A stretch of DNA of 47,093 nt from Tindallia sp. MSAO_Bac2 (GTDB taxonomy: Bacteria > Bacillota > Clostridia > Peptostreptococcales > Tindalliaceae): contig QYZZ01000088.1 of the NCBI GenBank assembly GCA_003838145.1, forward strand, positions 1 through 47,093. Direction: 5' to 3'. Shown piece by piece: positions 33,829-43,220 of this stretch. How positions within the stretch are numbered: the first letter of the stretch is position 1; every line of letters starts with the position of its first letter. The translations under genes were made by a program, and so were the position numbers. The notes under the pieces were generated by a model. It saw only the letters and a program-made list of their open reading frames with translations. It was not told the origin of the DNA and searched no databases.

Positions 33829-34257
33829 CTACAACTTATACTCCGTCAGCGTCCCGCAGTAAGAACATTTATACTGAATTTTCCCGTTGGGAACCAGCGT
33901 AAATTCAGGCACAGCGCAATCATCCACCCCGGTTATGCACCGGGGATTTTTGCATTCAAAAAGCCCCTTCACCTTCTGAGGAAGTCCGGCCAGCTGTTTT
34001 TCGATAATCTCTTCATTTTCAATATAATTTACTGTAATTCCCGGATCAATGAGTCCAAGAATCCGCAGATCCACCGTTAAATCATCCTGGATTTTGATGA
34101 TATCCTTAGAGCCCCGCTTACGACTCTTAACATGCATCAGGAGTACTGCCTGAGCCTGATGACGATCCAGCCGAAGCTTCTCGAAAATCCTAAGTCCTTT
34201 TCCGGCCGGAATATGGTCAATAACAATTCCCTTCTTAATAGCAGTAACCTCTAACAT
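33829..34257 (-). CDS. pyrI: Aspartate carbamoyltransferase regulatory chain
   Basis: Allosteric subunit (142 residues) that binds nucleotides and holds the PyrB trimers together. The nucleotide-binding domain begins EVTAIKKGIVIDHIPAGKG and the zinc domain has four Cys in CKNPRC and CSYC, with GLFECKNPRCITG preceding EFTLV. The gene overlaps pyrB by 7 bases. The presence of PyrI together with a PyrR-type attenuator means the pathway is controlled at both enzyme and transcript level. Confidence 0.95.
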   Translation of the reverse strand: MLEVTAIKKGIVIDHIPAGKGLRIFEKLRLDRHQAQAVLLMHVKSRKRGSKDIIKIQDDLTVDLRILGLIDPGITVNYIENEEIIEKQLAGLPQKVKGLFECKNPRCITGVDDCAVPEFTLVPNGKIQYKCSYCGTLTEYKL

Positions 34258-35186
34258 GGCAACTCCACCCCCAATACAGCGCAGATCAGCGCCATTCGAA
34301 TATATACACCCATTTTAGCCTGATCAAAATACCGGGCTCTCGGATCTTCGTCCACATCGTACTGTATTTCATTTACTCTTGGCAGTGGATGCAGCACCAG
34401 CAAGGATTCTTTGGCAGGGGCCAGTTTATCTCTGGAAAGGATAAAGCTGTCCTTCAGCTTAATATATTCTTCCTCATTGAAAAACCGCTCCTTTTGAATT
34501 CGCGTCATATACAGAAGATCAATCTCTTCGATACAGTCCTCCAGCTGACTGGTCTCAGTAATTTTAACATCATACTCGTACAAAAGCTCCTCCTTCAGAT
34601 GAGACGGAATGCGCAATTCCGGCGGTGACACAAGAAAAAACTCCATTCCCGGAAAACGGCTTAAGGTTTTGATTAAAGAATGCACCGTGCGTCCAAAGAG
34701 AAGGTCGCCGCAAAAAGCCACTTTAAGATTTTGTATTTCTCCCAAATGCTTTTTAAGGGTCAGCAGATCCGTTAAAGTCTGAGTCGGGTGCTGATGCCCG
34801 CCGTCTCCACCGTTAATCACAGGCACTGTTGCATATTCTGCAGCCAGCTTCGGGGCACCCTCCCGGGGATGTCTCATAACCAGGACATCCGCATAATCAT
34901 CCAGTACCCGGATGGTGTCCGCCAGGCTTTCTCCCTTGGAAGCACTGCTGGTAGCAGCATCAGAAAAACCCAGCACCCGTCCCCCAAGCCTCAGCATAGC
35001 TGATTCAAAGCTTAATCGGGTACGGGTGCTGGGTTCATAAAACAAGGTTCCCAGAATTTTTCCGCGGCAGGTTTGATCAAAAACAGCAGGCTTCTCATAC
35101 ATAGCAAGCCCTAAGTCAAGCAATCCATTAAGTTCGTCTAATCTCAAATCACGGGGATCAATCAGATGCCTTCCTTTTAAATCCAA
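34251..35186 (-). CDS. pyrB: Aspartate carbamoyltransferase catalytic chain
   Basis: Catalyses carbamoyl phosphate plus aspartate to N-carbamoyl-aspartate, the first committed step of pyrimidine synthesis. The motifs are FYEPSTRTRLSFESAMLRLGG for carbamoyl phosphate, GDGGHQHPTQTLTDLLT, GDLLFGRTVHSL and LHPLPRVNEI. I place the start at TTG 35186 (about 311 residues, normal for PyrB) because GGAGG lies 8 bases upstream of it; the longer frame from 35222 also begins with TTG, but there the codon falls inside the T-tract of the attenuator and has no ribosome site. It is transcribed with pyrI. Confidence 0.93.
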   Translation of the reverse strand: MDLKGRHLIDPRDLRLDELNGLLDLGLAMYEKPAVFDQTCRGKILGTLFYEPSTRTRLSFESAMLRLGGRVLGFSDAATSSASKGESLADTIRVLDDYADVLVMRHPREGAPKLAAEYATVPVINGGDGGHQHPTQTLTDLLTLKKHLGEIQNLKVAFCGDLLFGRTVHSLIKTLSRFPGMEFFLVSPPELRIPSHLKEELLYEYDVKITETSQLEDCIEEIDLLYMTRIQKERFFNEEEYIKLKDSFILSRDKLAPAKESLLVLHPLPRVNEIQYDVDEDPRARYFDQAKMGVYIRMALICAVLGVELPC

Positions 35187-35220
35187 AAAGAATTCCTCCT
35201 CTGTATCCCTTTTTCCCGGC

Positions 35221-35259
35221 AAACAAAAAGCCTTTTCATTCCCTGGGGAACAAAAAGGC
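35221..35259 (-). terminator. Attenuator terminator of pyrBI
   Basis: On the minus strand, GCCTTTTTGTTCC (35259-35247), loop CCAG and GGAATGAAAAGGC (35242-35230) form a 13-bp stem with two G-U pairs, followed by TTTTTGTTT. It lies between the PyrR site and the pyrB start, the correct place for regulated termination. Confidence 0.85.
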
Positions 35260-35287
35260 AGAAACGTCTCCTGTTTATTGTTGCATG

Positions 35288-35318
35288 CCTTTCTGGCCTC
35301 ACGGGACCAGGTTAAAGG
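35288..35318 (-). promoter_or_regulatory. PyrR-binding anti-antiterminator
   Basis: Minus-strand GGTCCCGTGAGGCC (35308-35295) fits the PyrR loop consensus ARUCCNGNGAGGYU, with the end pair A-U replaced by G-C. It sits in a stem CCTTT...AAAGG plus CTGG...CCAG. The AAAGGCA arm can instead pair with the TGCCTTT of the terminator, forming the antiterminator. When UMP is high, PyrR should bind here and let the terminator form. Confidence 0.85.
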
Positions 35319-35341
35319 GAATATTCACTTGCATTTTTCTT

Positions 35342-35370
35342 AGAATAACACGACCTGGGGAGATCGTCAA
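35342..35370 (-). promoter_or_regulatory. Promoter of pyrBI
   Basis: TTGACG (35370-35365) and TATTCT (35347-35342) are separated by exactly 17 bases on the minus strand, placing the transcript start about 15 bases before the PyrR stem. Confidence 0.75.
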
Positions 35371-35372
35371 GA

Positions 35373-35430
35373 CCCACCCTGTCATTTATGTCCCACCCTG
35401 TCATTTATGGCCTGCCCGGTCGTTTGCTGG
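35373..35430. repeat. Tandem repeat CCCACCCTGTCATTTATG
   Basis: Two exact 18-base copies (35373-35390 and 35392-35409) with a 19-base period, plus a decayed third copy (35411-35430), immediately upstream of the pyrBI -35 box. The rest of the gap to 35551 is AT-rich, with AAAGGGG ahead of the next gene. Confidence 0.8.
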
Positions 35431-35551
35431 TGTCAGGAAAACAATGGGCTGAATATGGTATGATAATAACAATATAGCGTCAAGGTATAGTTATCTGGTA
35501 ACATATTCAAAAATAATAAGCATATCCTGTTAACGATGAAAGGGGCAGAAA

Positions 35552-36571
35552 ATGAAATCATTCAAAGCATTTCTAAGGAAGAAAAACATTGAATTTTCAC
35601 TGAAGCGCTATGGTATTGAAGCGCTGGGAGCTATGGCCTTAGGCCTTTTTGCTTCATTAATTGTTGGCTTAATTCTTAACGTGCTGGGAGAACAGCTGGG
35701 TTTAGAGGTTTTGGAAGAAATGGGAAGCATGGCCATGAGCATGGCAGGTCCTGCCATTGGTGTGGCTGTTGCCTATGGATTGAAAGCGCCGCCCCTGGTA
35801 ATGTTTACCTCTGCCGTAACAGGGATGGCTGGTTATCAGATGGGTGGTCCGGCTGGTTGCTTTGTGGCGGCTGTTATCGGAGCTGAATTTGGAAAGCTGG
35901 TTTCCGGCGAAACCCGGGTGGATATTGTCGTAACACCAGTCATTACCATGGTGACGGGCGTATTGACCGGTATGTTCATCGGGCCTGTTATCGGTGGGCT
36001 GATGGTGCAGCTGGGAGCCCTGATCATGGTTATTACAGAAATCCATCCCCTTCCCATGGGCATGCTGATCGCTGTCATAGTCGGAATGTCATTGACTCTG
36101 CCTATTTCCAGTGCAGCCCTGTGTATCATGCTGGATTTAAGTGGAATAGCTGCCGGTGCAGCCACTGTCGGCTGCTGTTGCCAGATGATTGGATTTGCCG
36201 TTTCCGGTTATAAAGATAATGGAGTCGGCGGCCTTATTTCCCAGGGACTGGGAACCTCCATGCTTCAGATCCCCAACATTGTTCGCAATCCCCTTATATG
36301 GATTCCGCCTACTGTGGCATCTGCCATTATCGGACCTCTTTCCACCACTGTTCTCCGAATGGAAAACGTCCCTACCGGTGCCGGAATGGGTACCAGCGGC
36401 CTGGTGGGCCAATTTGGGACCGTTGAGGCCATGGGCATGAGCGGCGAGGTAATAATGAAAATCGGACTTCTTCATTTTCTTCTTCCAGCGGTGGTAACCT
36501 ATATTATTTACAGATTCATGCGGCAAAAGGGCTGGATTAAGGATGGCGATATGAAGCTGGATCGAGAATAA
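35552..36571 (+). CDS. PTS EIIC-like integral membrane protein (PTS_EIIC_2 type)
   Basis: Polytopic membrane protein of 339 residues with 8-10 hydrophobic segments rich in Gly and Ala, such as IEALGAMALGLFASLIVGLI, PAIGVAVAYGLKAPPLVMF, GVLTGMFIGPVIGGLMVQLG and HFLLPAVVTYIIYRF. The GMAGYQMGGPAGCFVAAVIG and GTSMLQIPNIVRNP segments fit the small EIIC-like family (PF13303) often annotated as PTS sugar transporter subunit IIC. No EIIA or EIIB gene and no phosphorylation site is present, so sugar phosphotransfer is doubtful and the transported solute is unknown. It is a single gene with AAAGGGG upstream. Confidence 0.8.
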   Translation: MKSFKAFLRKKNIEFSLKRYGIEALGAMALGLFASLIVGLILNVLGEQLGLEVLEEMGSMAMSMAGPAIGVAVAYGLKAPPLVMFTSAVTGMAGYQMGGPAGCFVAAVIGAEFGKLVSGETRVDIVVTPVITMVTGVLTGMFIGPVIGGLMVQLGALIMVITEIHPLPMGMLIAVIVGMSLTLPISSAALCIMLDLSGIAAGAATVGCCCQMIGFAVSGYKDNGVGGLISQGLGTSMLQIPNIVRNPLIWIPPTVASAIIGPLSTTVLRMENVPTGAGMGTSGLVGQFGTVEAMGMSGEVIMKIGLLHFLLPAVVTYIIYRFMRQKGWIKDGDMKLDRE

Positions 36572-36761
36572 TATAAAACCAAAGGAGATACGGTTAAGTA
36601 AGCGATTCTTTTACTGTTTATCAGAGAATAAGATATTGATATTGCGTGTAATGTTTTTATATTGAAAAATGGTTATCATTATTATGGCTGGGTAACATAT
36701 TAGTGTAAGAGTAGAAATGATATAATTTAGATCAAGCGACATAAAACATGACCCTAGGAAC

Positions 36762-36790
36762 TTGACTTTGCATGGTAGAATTGATATTAT
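36762..36790 (+). promoter_or_regulatory. Strong promoter of the abiF-associated RNA
   Basis: TTGACT (36762-36767) is followed after 17 bases by TATTAT (36785-36790). The expected start near 36797 begins the small structured RNA directly. The 190 bases before it (36572-36761) are AT-rich and show no gene. Confidence 0.75.
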
Positions 36791-36796
36791 AAATGA

Positions 36797-36863
36797 GCAA
36801 ATAGATGACAACACTCCCGCTGCCGAAAGGCCAGGCAAGCCCTGATGCGGGAGTTATTTTTTT
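36797..36863 (+). ncRNA. abiF-type small structured RNA ending in an intrinsic terminator
   Basis: A compact transcript of about 65 bases is predicted between a promoter and a T7 tract. P1 pairs ACTCCCGC (36813-36820) with GCGGGAGT (36847-36854). Inside are two small hairpins, GCC-GAAA-GGC (36822-36831) and CAGG-CAAGC-CCTG (36832-36844), forming a three-way junction. TTTTTTT at 36857-36863 follows P1, so P1 doubles as terminator stem. AbiF genes are known to be preceded by a conserved ncRNA motif, and position and size fit that. The next gene's ribosome site begins 3 bases after the T-run, so abiF translation depends on read-through or on a regulated balance with this RNA. Confidence 0.75.
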
Positions 36864-36880
36864 ATCCGGAGGTTTTGACT

Positions 36881-37873
36881 ATGAGAGAATATAATCATTT
36901 ATCCTTCCTTGATCAGGTGAATCTTTTTGAATTACGTGGAATGACAATCGAAGATAAGGGGAAGGCTGAACAAAAGCTCCGTTTTATTAGCTATTATAAA
37001 CTTAAAGAACTTGCGTACCCTTTTTATATTAAAAAAGAAGGAGAAATGCAATATACCAATATATCATTCGATACACTGATTAAACGGTATTATCAAGACA
37101 AACGTCTTAGAACGTCTATTTTATATTGTTTGGAAAAAATTGAAGTTGCGTTTAAAACTCGTTTTGGCTATCAACTTGGAAATAGGCATGGTGCTTACGG
37201 GTACCTTAACTTTTCAAATTGGTGCAATAAAGAAGAGTACTGCAAACACTATATTTCTGAAAAACAGGGTGTTTTTAAAAAAGATCTTAAAGATAAAGCG
37301 CATTTATATAAAAATCGCTGTATAGATGATCATTTTAATAAAAACCCTGAACTAAATAAGGATCCTACAAAAATTCCCATTTGGATGTTAGTAGAAGTCA
37401 TGACCTTTGGTGAGGTTTTGCAACTGTACAAACTGATGTCTAATAAGAACAGGGAAAGTATTTCCAATGAATTTAAATGCACACCAACAGAGCTTGAGTC
37501 TTGGCTGAATGGGTTAAAATTTGCCAGAAACAAATGTGCGCACAATGCTAATGTTATTGACTTAAAACTTAAGACCAAAACAAAGCTCAGAAATGAGTGG
37601 AAGAAATATATTTACATAGAGACTAAGAATAATCAATCTACCGGGGGACTGTCTGACATTATCATTCCGATGGTACACTTAACCACAATAATAAATGAAT
37701 CATTTCAATTTAATGAAATACAAAAAGCGATCAATACGATTGTTGATCGGGATGATGAAAGTGCAATTAAATTTGGATTTGCGAATGCACATGCTTCAGT
37801 ACATGCCATTAGTGATATGGGTGGACACTTTAAGCAAAATTACAACTCAAAACAAACAAAAAATCGTCTTTGA
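36881..37873 (+). CDS. abiF: AbiF/AbiD-like abortive infection protein (Abi_2, HEPN)
   Basis: Predicted anti-phage protein of 330 residues. The N-terminal half has the Abi_2 pattern: FLDQVNLFELRGMTIEDKGK, then AEQKLRFISYYKLKELAYPF, then IKRYYQDKRLRTSILYCLEKIEVAFKTR. The C-terminal half carries a HEPN ribonuclease-type motif R-x4-H in KFARNKCAHNAN (about residues 219-230). The start is ATG 36881, with CCGGAGG 8 bases upstream; the frame back to 36845 runs through the ncRNA and is not used. HEPN Abi_2 proteins are thought to cleave RNA on infection, and this group is regarded as related to the ancestor of Cas13; RNA cleavage here is inferred. It is more AT-rich than the genes to its left and opens a defence island continuing into CRISPR-Cas. 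Confidence 0.88.
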   Translation: MREYNHLSFLDQVNLFELRGMTIEDKGKAEQKLRFISYYKLKELAYPFYIKKEGEMQYTNISFDTLIKRYYQDKRLRTSILYCLEKIEVAFKTRFGYQLGNRHGAYGYLNFSNWCNKEEYCKHYISEKQGVFKKDLKDKAHLYKNRCIDDHFNKNPELNKDPTKIPIWMLVEVMTFGEVLQLYKLMSNKNRESISNEFKCTPTELESWLNGLKFARNKCAHNANVIDLKLKTKTKLRNEWKKYIYIETKNNQSTGGLSDIIIPMVHLTTIINESFQFNEIQKAINTIVDRDDESAIKFGFANAHASVHAISDMGGHFKQNYNSKQTKNRL

Positions 37874-37915
37874 TTTAATTTATAAACATTATAACGGCTT
37901 GAAATAAAACTAAAG

Positions 37916-37952
37916 CTACCTGAACTGTTAGCAAAAACACAGGTAGTTTTTT
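37916..37952 (+). terminator. Intrinsic terminator after abiF
   Basis: CTACCTG (37916-37922) pairs with CAGGTAG (37940-37946), followed by TTTTTT. It isolates the abiF unit from the CRISPR-Cas operon. The gap 37953-38075 holds a weak TTGACG at 38040 but no convincing -10 element. Confidence 0.75.
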
Positions 37953-38075
37953 GTATGCAAAAATTAAATTTTAAAAATAGTGAAAAAATAAAGGAAATAA
38001 TTGGCGGATATAGAATCAGTATATGAGGGGTATAACTATTTGACGTTAGGCCAATTCTGGAAATAGGTGAGATAG

Positions 38076-40538
38076 ATGATGAATAAATACATACAAAATG
38101 CAAATAATTACATGGCTCATTACCGCCCTGAAGATTGTACTGTTCAGGATGTTTGGGATCACTTACTTAATGTCGGCGAAAGATCAGAAAAAATAGCATC
38201 GAAAATTGGTTTGGCCTCTGCAGGCAAAGTTTGTGGTCTTTTGCATGATTTGGGAAAAGCAACACAGGCATTTGATGCATATATTAGAAAATCTGAAGGG
38301 CTGGAAATTTCTTATGAAATGCCAATAATTAACAAAATAGATCACTCAACTGCTGGAAGTCAATGGTTATATCAGAAGCTGGCTGGTAATCAAAAAAATC
38401 TATTATCAACTTCAATGCTTCCCCTGATTGTTGCTTCTCATCATTCTGAACTGATTGATTGCCTGAATCCTCGCGGGGAGAGTCCTTTTCTCCAGCGGAT
38501 GAATAAAAATTACACTGAAACACGACTGGATGAAGTTGTTGAGAATATGCCGGATTGGTTTTTACAGGAGTTGAACACCTATTTTGATGAAGAAAAACTG
38601 GAAAAATCTTTACAGAAACTGTTAGAAGCAGCAAAAGAAGAAATTGATTGTCGTCAGGAAAGTTACTTCAAGCTGGGGTTATTAACGCGATTTTTATTTT
38701 CTGCAGTCATTGATGCAGACAGAACCGACACCATTAACTTTATGAACCCGAGTTGTGCAATTCAAAGACCTGATGGACACTACACACCTTGGAAAACGCT
38801 GATTCAACGTATTGAAAGCAGAATAAGTTCTTTTAAAGTCATCAACAAAATTGATGAGCACCGCCAACAAGTTTCTAACAACTGTCTTGAAAGAGCTGCT
38901 ATGAATAAGGGGGTATTCCGCTTGTCGGTGCCAACCGGAGGCGGTAAAACGTTGGCAAGTTTAAGGTTTGCACTGCATCATGCCGAAAAACACCAGATGG
39001 ATCATGTCTTTTATATCATTCCCTATACATCGATTATTGATCAAAACGCCAAAACCATTAGAGACATATTGGAAAAAAAGGGAGAAGAAGGGCGAATAGT
39101 TTTAGAACATCACTCCAATCTGCACCCAGATAGTTCAGAAACAGATGAATATCAGTTATTATCTCAAAACTGGGATACTCCGATAGTGATGACAACCATG
39201 GTTCAGCTTTTGGAAACTCTCTTTGGATCTGGCACCAGCTCGGTGAGAAGGCTCCATCAACTGGCGAATTCAGTTATTATTTTTGATGAAATCCAGACAC
39301 TTCCAATACGTTGTGTTCATATGTTCAATGTAGCCATGCGGTTTTTAATCAAAGGATGTGGTGCTTCCGTAGTATTGTGCACAGCTACACAGCCATTATT
39401 AGATCAAGTGAAACCTGCATCAAGAGCGCTTCCATCCAACGAAATCAGTGAAATAACCAGTGATGTTAAAAAGCTTTATAAAGAATTCAAGCGGTGCACA
39501 GTGGAGCATATCGAATCTGCAGGTGGAATCCAACACGATCAACTTGCAGAAAAAGCGGTGGAAGCGGTTGAAGAGGATCAATCCGTATTGATTATTGTGA
39601 ACACAAAAAAAGACGCTTCGTTATTATTTGACGAAATAAAATCAATTACATCAGGTATTCCGCTATTTCACTTAAGTACCAGCATGTGTCCTGCGCATCG
39701 GATGGAGTCCTTAAAAAATTTGCGCGAACTGTTGGATATGGGAACCCCTGTTATCTGTGTCAGCACACAGTTAATCGAAGCAGGAGTAGATGTCGATTTT
39801 CATGTAGTCTTTAGAGCGCTTGCGGGACTGGATTCTATTCAACAAGCGGCAGGGAGATGCAATCGACATGGGAAAAGAAGTACAGGAAAAGTATACTTAT
39901 TCGAATTAATAAACGAAAACCTGAAACACCTTAAAGACATCCAAAAAGGTAAAGAAATCACCAAAAGAGTACTTGGTGAGTATGAGGACAACCGGGCTTT
40001 CTTTGATGATGACATACTTGGAATTGAAGCGATGAACCGATATTACGAGTACTATTTCTTCCAGCGTCAGGAAGAAATGAGTTACCTGTTGAATGGGCAG
40101 GAAGATACCCTGAAGAATAGAACCTTGTATGAGTTATTATCGGACAATTTAAGTGCTGCAGCTGCATATCAAAGAAAAAATGAAAAAGAACCAAAGGTTT
40201 TTCTTCGGCAGTCTTTCCAGACGGCAGCTAAAGCTTTTCATGCTATCGATCGAAAAACCCAAGGAGTTATCGTGCCCTATGGTGAAGAAGGCGAAAAAAT
40301 AATCCAGGAGCTATGCGCTTTGAAAGCTTGGGAATACCCGTATGAGTGGATTAAACGAGCGCAACAATATTCAGTGAATTGTTATGTACATGAATTGAAC
40401 CGACTAAACCAGCAAGGCACTGTTTTCGAAACCCAGAAGGGTTCTGGAATCTATTATCTGGATAGCAGGAATTACTCGGCAGAAAAGGGATTAGTGATAG
40501 GTGGCAGTGAAAAAATATTGGAAACATTAGTAACTTAG
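38076..40538 (+). CDS. cas3: CRISPR-associated helicase/nuclease Cas3 (HD plus DExH), type I-C
   Basis: Effector nuclease of 820 residues, recruited by Cascade to nick and degrade the target. The N-terminal HD nuclease has His in VWDHLLNVGERS, GLLHDLGKATQAF and a later metal-binding ASHHSELID. The superfamily-2 helicase has Walker A VPTGGGKTLASL (about 287-298), DEIQ as the DExx box, CTATQPLL, STQLIEAGVDVDF and QAAGRCNRHGKR. The domain order HD-helicase is standard for I-C. The start is the first of two ATG codons, behind AGGTGAG. It heads an operon in canonical I-C order. Confidence 0.96.
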   Translation: MMNKYIQNANNYMAHYRPEDCTVQDVWDHLLNVGERSEKIASKIGLASAGKVCGLLHDLGKATQAFDAYIRKSEGLEISYEMPIINKIDHSTAGSQWLYQKLAGNQKNLLSTSMLPLIVASHHSELIDCLNPRGESPFLQRMNKNYTETRLDEVVENMPDWFLQELNTYFDEEKLEKSLQKLLEAAKEEIDCRQESYFKLGLLTRFLFSAVIDADRTDTINFMNPSCAIQRPDGHYTPWKTLIQRIESRISSFKVINKIDEHRQQVSNNCLERAAMNKGVFRLSVPTGGGKTLASLRFALHHAEKHQMDHVFYIIPYTSIIDQNAKTIRDILEKKGEEGRIVLEHHSNLHPDSSETDEYQLLSQNWDTPIVMTTMVQLLETLFGSGTSSVRRLHQLANSVIIFDEIQTLPIRCVHMFNVAMRFLIKGCGASVVLCTATQPLLDQVKPASRALPSNEISEITSDVKKLYKEFKRCTVEHIESAGGIQHDQLAEKAVEAVEEDQSVLIIVNTKKDASLLFDEIKSITSGIPLFHLSTSMCPAHRMESLKNLRELLDMGTPVICVSTQLIEAGVDVDFHVVFRALAGLDSIQQAAGRCNRHGKRSTGKVYLFELINENLKHLKDIQKGKEITKRVLGEYEDNRAFFDDDILGIEAMNRYYEYYFFQRQEEMSYLLNGQEDTLKNRTLYELLSDNLSAAAAYQRKNEKEPKVFLRQSFQTAAKAFHAIDRKTQGVIVPYGEEGEKIIQELCALKAWEYPYEWIKRAQQYSVNCYVHELNRLNQQGTVFETQKGSGIYYLDSRNYSAEKGLVIGGSEKILETLVT

Positions 40539-40563
40539 GCGATAAAAATGAAGGGGGGATAGC

Positions 40564-41286
40564 GTGAAAAAAACGAACACCGTTGATTTTGTAGTGCATG
40601 GTCGCTATGCGTTGTTTTCAGATCCATTAACAAGAATAGGAGGTGAAAAATCTTCTTACCAGGTACCGACTTATCAGGCCTTAAAAGGTATCCTGGAATC
40701 CGTTTACTGGAAGCCCACGATCCAATGGGTCATCGATCGGGTAAGAATTGTGAATCCGATTCGGACAGAAAGTAAGAATGTTAAGCCAATAAAGTATGGT
40801 GGGGGCAATGAGCTATCAATTTATACTTATTTAAAAGATGTTGAATATCAGGTGCAGGCACACTTTATCTGGAACGAACACCGAGAAGACTTAAAACAGG
40901 ACAGAAATGAAAACAAACACTATTTTGTTGCGAAGAGAATGATTGAAAGAGGAGGACGCAGGGATATTTTTCTTGGCACCAGAGAATGTCAGGCTTATGT
41001 GGAACCGTGTCAGTTTGGTGAAGGGGAAGGCTTTTATGACGAATACGATCAGCTGAGTTTTGGGCTGATGTTTCATGGATTTGATTATCCGAGCGAAACA
41101 GGTGAAGAGTTGTTCTCATCCCGATTTTGGACACCGCATATGCAAAATGGAATCATAGACTTTATTGCGCCAGAGGAATGCACTATCCGCAAGAATATTC
41201 GTCCCATGTCCATGGAGAAAATTGATGCTTTGTCTTTGGAGGAAGACTTATCTCTTGGGGACTTATGGCAGGGGGATTTTTCATGA
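40564..41286 (+). CDS. cas5c: Cas5c (Cas5d) pre-crRNA endoribonuclease
   Basis: In type I-C systems this Cas5 variant (240 residues here) replaces Cas6: it cuts the repeat RNA and remains in Cascade at the 5' handle. The N-terminal RAMP core is visible in [26 protein letters not shown] followed by [17 protein letters not shown]. Lys-His in [12 protein letters not shown] corresponds in position to the catalytic pair known in Bacillus Cas5d. GTG start at 40564 with AAGGGGGG upstream. The stop overlaps the cas8c start as ATGA. Confidence 0.95.
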   Translation: MKKTNTVDFVVHGRYALFSDPLTRIGGEKSSYQVPTYQALKGILESVYWKPTIQWVIDRVRIVNPIRTESKNVKPIKYGGGNELSIYTYLKDVEYQVQAHFIWNEHREDLKQDRNENKHYFVAKRMIERGGRRDIFLGTRECQAYVEPCQFGEGEGFYDEYDQLSFGLMFHGFDYPSETGEELFSSRFWTPHMQNGIIDFIAPEECTIRKNIRPMSMEKIDALSLEEDLSLGDLWQGDFS

Positions 41287-43220
41287 GCTGGATACAAAAG
41301 TTGTATGATACCTACGAAGTGAACAAAACCTTGGCAGGCCGAATAATGGGCGAAGGTAGTCCTGTGCTGCTTCCAATTTGCCACACGACTCAAAGAGCTC
41401 ACATTACAGTGGTACTGGACAAAGATGGTAACTATAAAAGAGCAACACTGGTTGATCCTGAAGATAGTCGTACCATCATCCCGTGCACAGAGAAATCAGC
41501 GTTTCGAGTGGGTACTAAGCCACCTAACCACCCATTAGCAGACAGTCTGCAATACGTGGCAGGTGATTTTGTTGATTTTGGTGGCAAGGTAACTTCCGGC
41601 TTTTCGAAAAAACCACAGGAACCTTATTTTTCATATTGTGAAGAGCTTGGAAAATGGTGTCATTCGGAGTATTCGAACCAAAAAGTGATAAGTGTTTATA
41701 AATATGTTCAAAGAGGAACACTAATTCGCGATTTACTAAACGACGGAATGCTGTGTGCTGATGAAAATGGAATGCTATTGGAGACCTGGGCAAAAGATGA
41801 CAAAGATAATATGCCGGAATTATTGCGTATTATTGGAAATGACCAGCCTCAATCGAAAGCGCTTATTCGGTGGGCGGTGGAAATTCCTGGCGAACTGCAA
41901 AGTGAATTATGGAAGGACGAAAGCGTTTATGATTCCTGGATTAACTATTATATTGCTAACCAAACATTAAAAGATATTTGCTATGTAACCGGCGAGTCCA
42001 GTAATCTGGCGCAGGGGCATCCCGCTAAAATAAGAAACCAGGGGGATAGCGCCAAACTTATTTCTTCTAATGATACCAGCGGTTATACTTACCGTGGACG
42101 TTTTAAAGAAGCGTCTGAAGCTGCGGGTGTCTCCTTTGAGGTTACGCAGAAAGCTCATAACGCTCTTCGTTGGCTGATTGAAAAACAGGGTGTTAGAAGC
42201 AGTGACTTGGTGATTCTGACCTGGGCAGTAGAGGGATTAAATCCACCAAATCCGGCTGACGACACGGCATCTTTTATGGCTGGAGGAATAGAAGAAAAAT
42301 CCAGTTACACAGCAGATGAATTTTCGGAAAGCTTACGGAAAAGCCTCTATGGATATCAAAAACAACTGGAATCATCAAGAAACATAATGATTATGATGAT
42401 GGATTCAGCTACACCAGGACGACTATCCATCAGACTTTATCGGGAAATGTTACCGGAAAGCTTTGTAAAACGAATCGAAAACTGGCATATAAAAACAGCA
42501 TGGATTCATCGATATCGTGGAGCCAAGTGGACAGATAGAATTAAGGAGATAGTGCCGGAAGAATATGTTTCTGCTCCGAGTGCCTTCGATATAGCTGAAG
42601 CAGTCTATGGCAAAAGAATTGATGATAACTTGAGAAAAAAAGCGCTTGAAAGAATTGTAAGATGCCTGTTGGATGGGCAAAAAATACCGCGAGACATGAT
42701 GGAAGCTGTCATTCGAAGAGCGTGTAATCCTGTAGGGATCGATACGCATTGGGAATGGATGAAAACACTAACTATTGCCTGTTCGATGTATCGGAATGTT
42801 AAAGAAGAGGAGGGGTATGCGTTGGCACTGGAAGAAAAGAGAAGATCGAGAGATTACTTGTATGGGAGATTATTGGCGCTGGCCGACAGTCTGGAAGAGT
42901 GGGCACTTCGAGAGGGTGGAGAAAAACGACAAACCAATGCCTTGCGTCTGATGCAACGTTTTTCGGAAAGACCGTTTTCAACTTGGAGGAATATTGAATT
43001 ATCACTGGCTCCATACAAAGCAAGGCTGGGTGGGAAAGGCAAAGGGCTGACTAATCGAATTTCAGAAGTGATGGAGCTCTTTGACAGCGAAGACTTTGTT
43101 TCGGATAAAAAATTAAGCGGAGAGTTTTTGCTCGGATACCATTGTCAGAAACGAGCACTATGGAAAAAGGAAGAGGTTGAGCAGGAACAAACAGAAACAA
43201 TTGAAGGAGGCGACATGTAA
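41283..43220 (+). CDS. cas8c: Cas8c (Csd1) Cascade large subunit
   Basis: A 645-residue Csd1-family protein beginning [19 protein letters not shown]. It recognises the PAM and holds the non-target strand in type I-C Cascade. It contains [41 protein letters not shown] and a helical C-terminus ([18 protein letters not shown]), all usual for Csd1. The ATG at 41283 overlaps the cas5c stop (ATGA) and is chosen over the in-frame start at 41265 inside cas5c. I-C genes of this type may also contain an internal start for a Cas11c-like small subunit near the C-terminal helical part; I cannot place one with certainty. Confidence 0.95.
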   Translation: MSWIQKLYDTYEVNKTLAGRIMGEGSPVLLPICHTTQRAHITVVLDKDGNYKRATLVDPEDSRTIIPCTEKSAFRVGTKPPNHPLADSLQYVAGDFVDFGGKVTSGFSKKPQEPYFSYCEELGKWCHSEYSNQKVISVYKYVQRGTLIRDLLNDGMLCADENGMLLETWAKDDKDNMPELLRIIGNDQPQSKALIRWAVEIPGELQSELWKDESVYDSWINYYIANQTLKDICYVTGESSNLAQGHPAKIRNQGDSAKLISSNDTSGYTYRGRFKEASEAAGVSFEVTQKAHNALRWLIEKQGVRSSDLVILTWAVEGLNPPNPADDTASFMAGGIEEKSSYTADEFSESLRKSLYGYQKQLESSRNIMIMMMDSATPGRLSIRLYREMLPESFVKRIENWHIKTAWIHRYRGAKWTDRIKEIVPEEYVSAPSAFDIAEAVYGKRIDDNLRKKALERIVRCLLDGQKIPRDMMEAVIRRACNPVGIDTHWEWMKTLTIACSMYRNVKEEEGYALALEEKRRSRDYLYGRLLALADSLEEWALREGGEKRQTNALRLMQRFSERPFSTWRNIELSLAPYKARLGGKGKGLTNRISEVMELFDSEDFVSDKKLSGEFLLGYHCQKRALWKKEEVEQEQTETIEGGDM

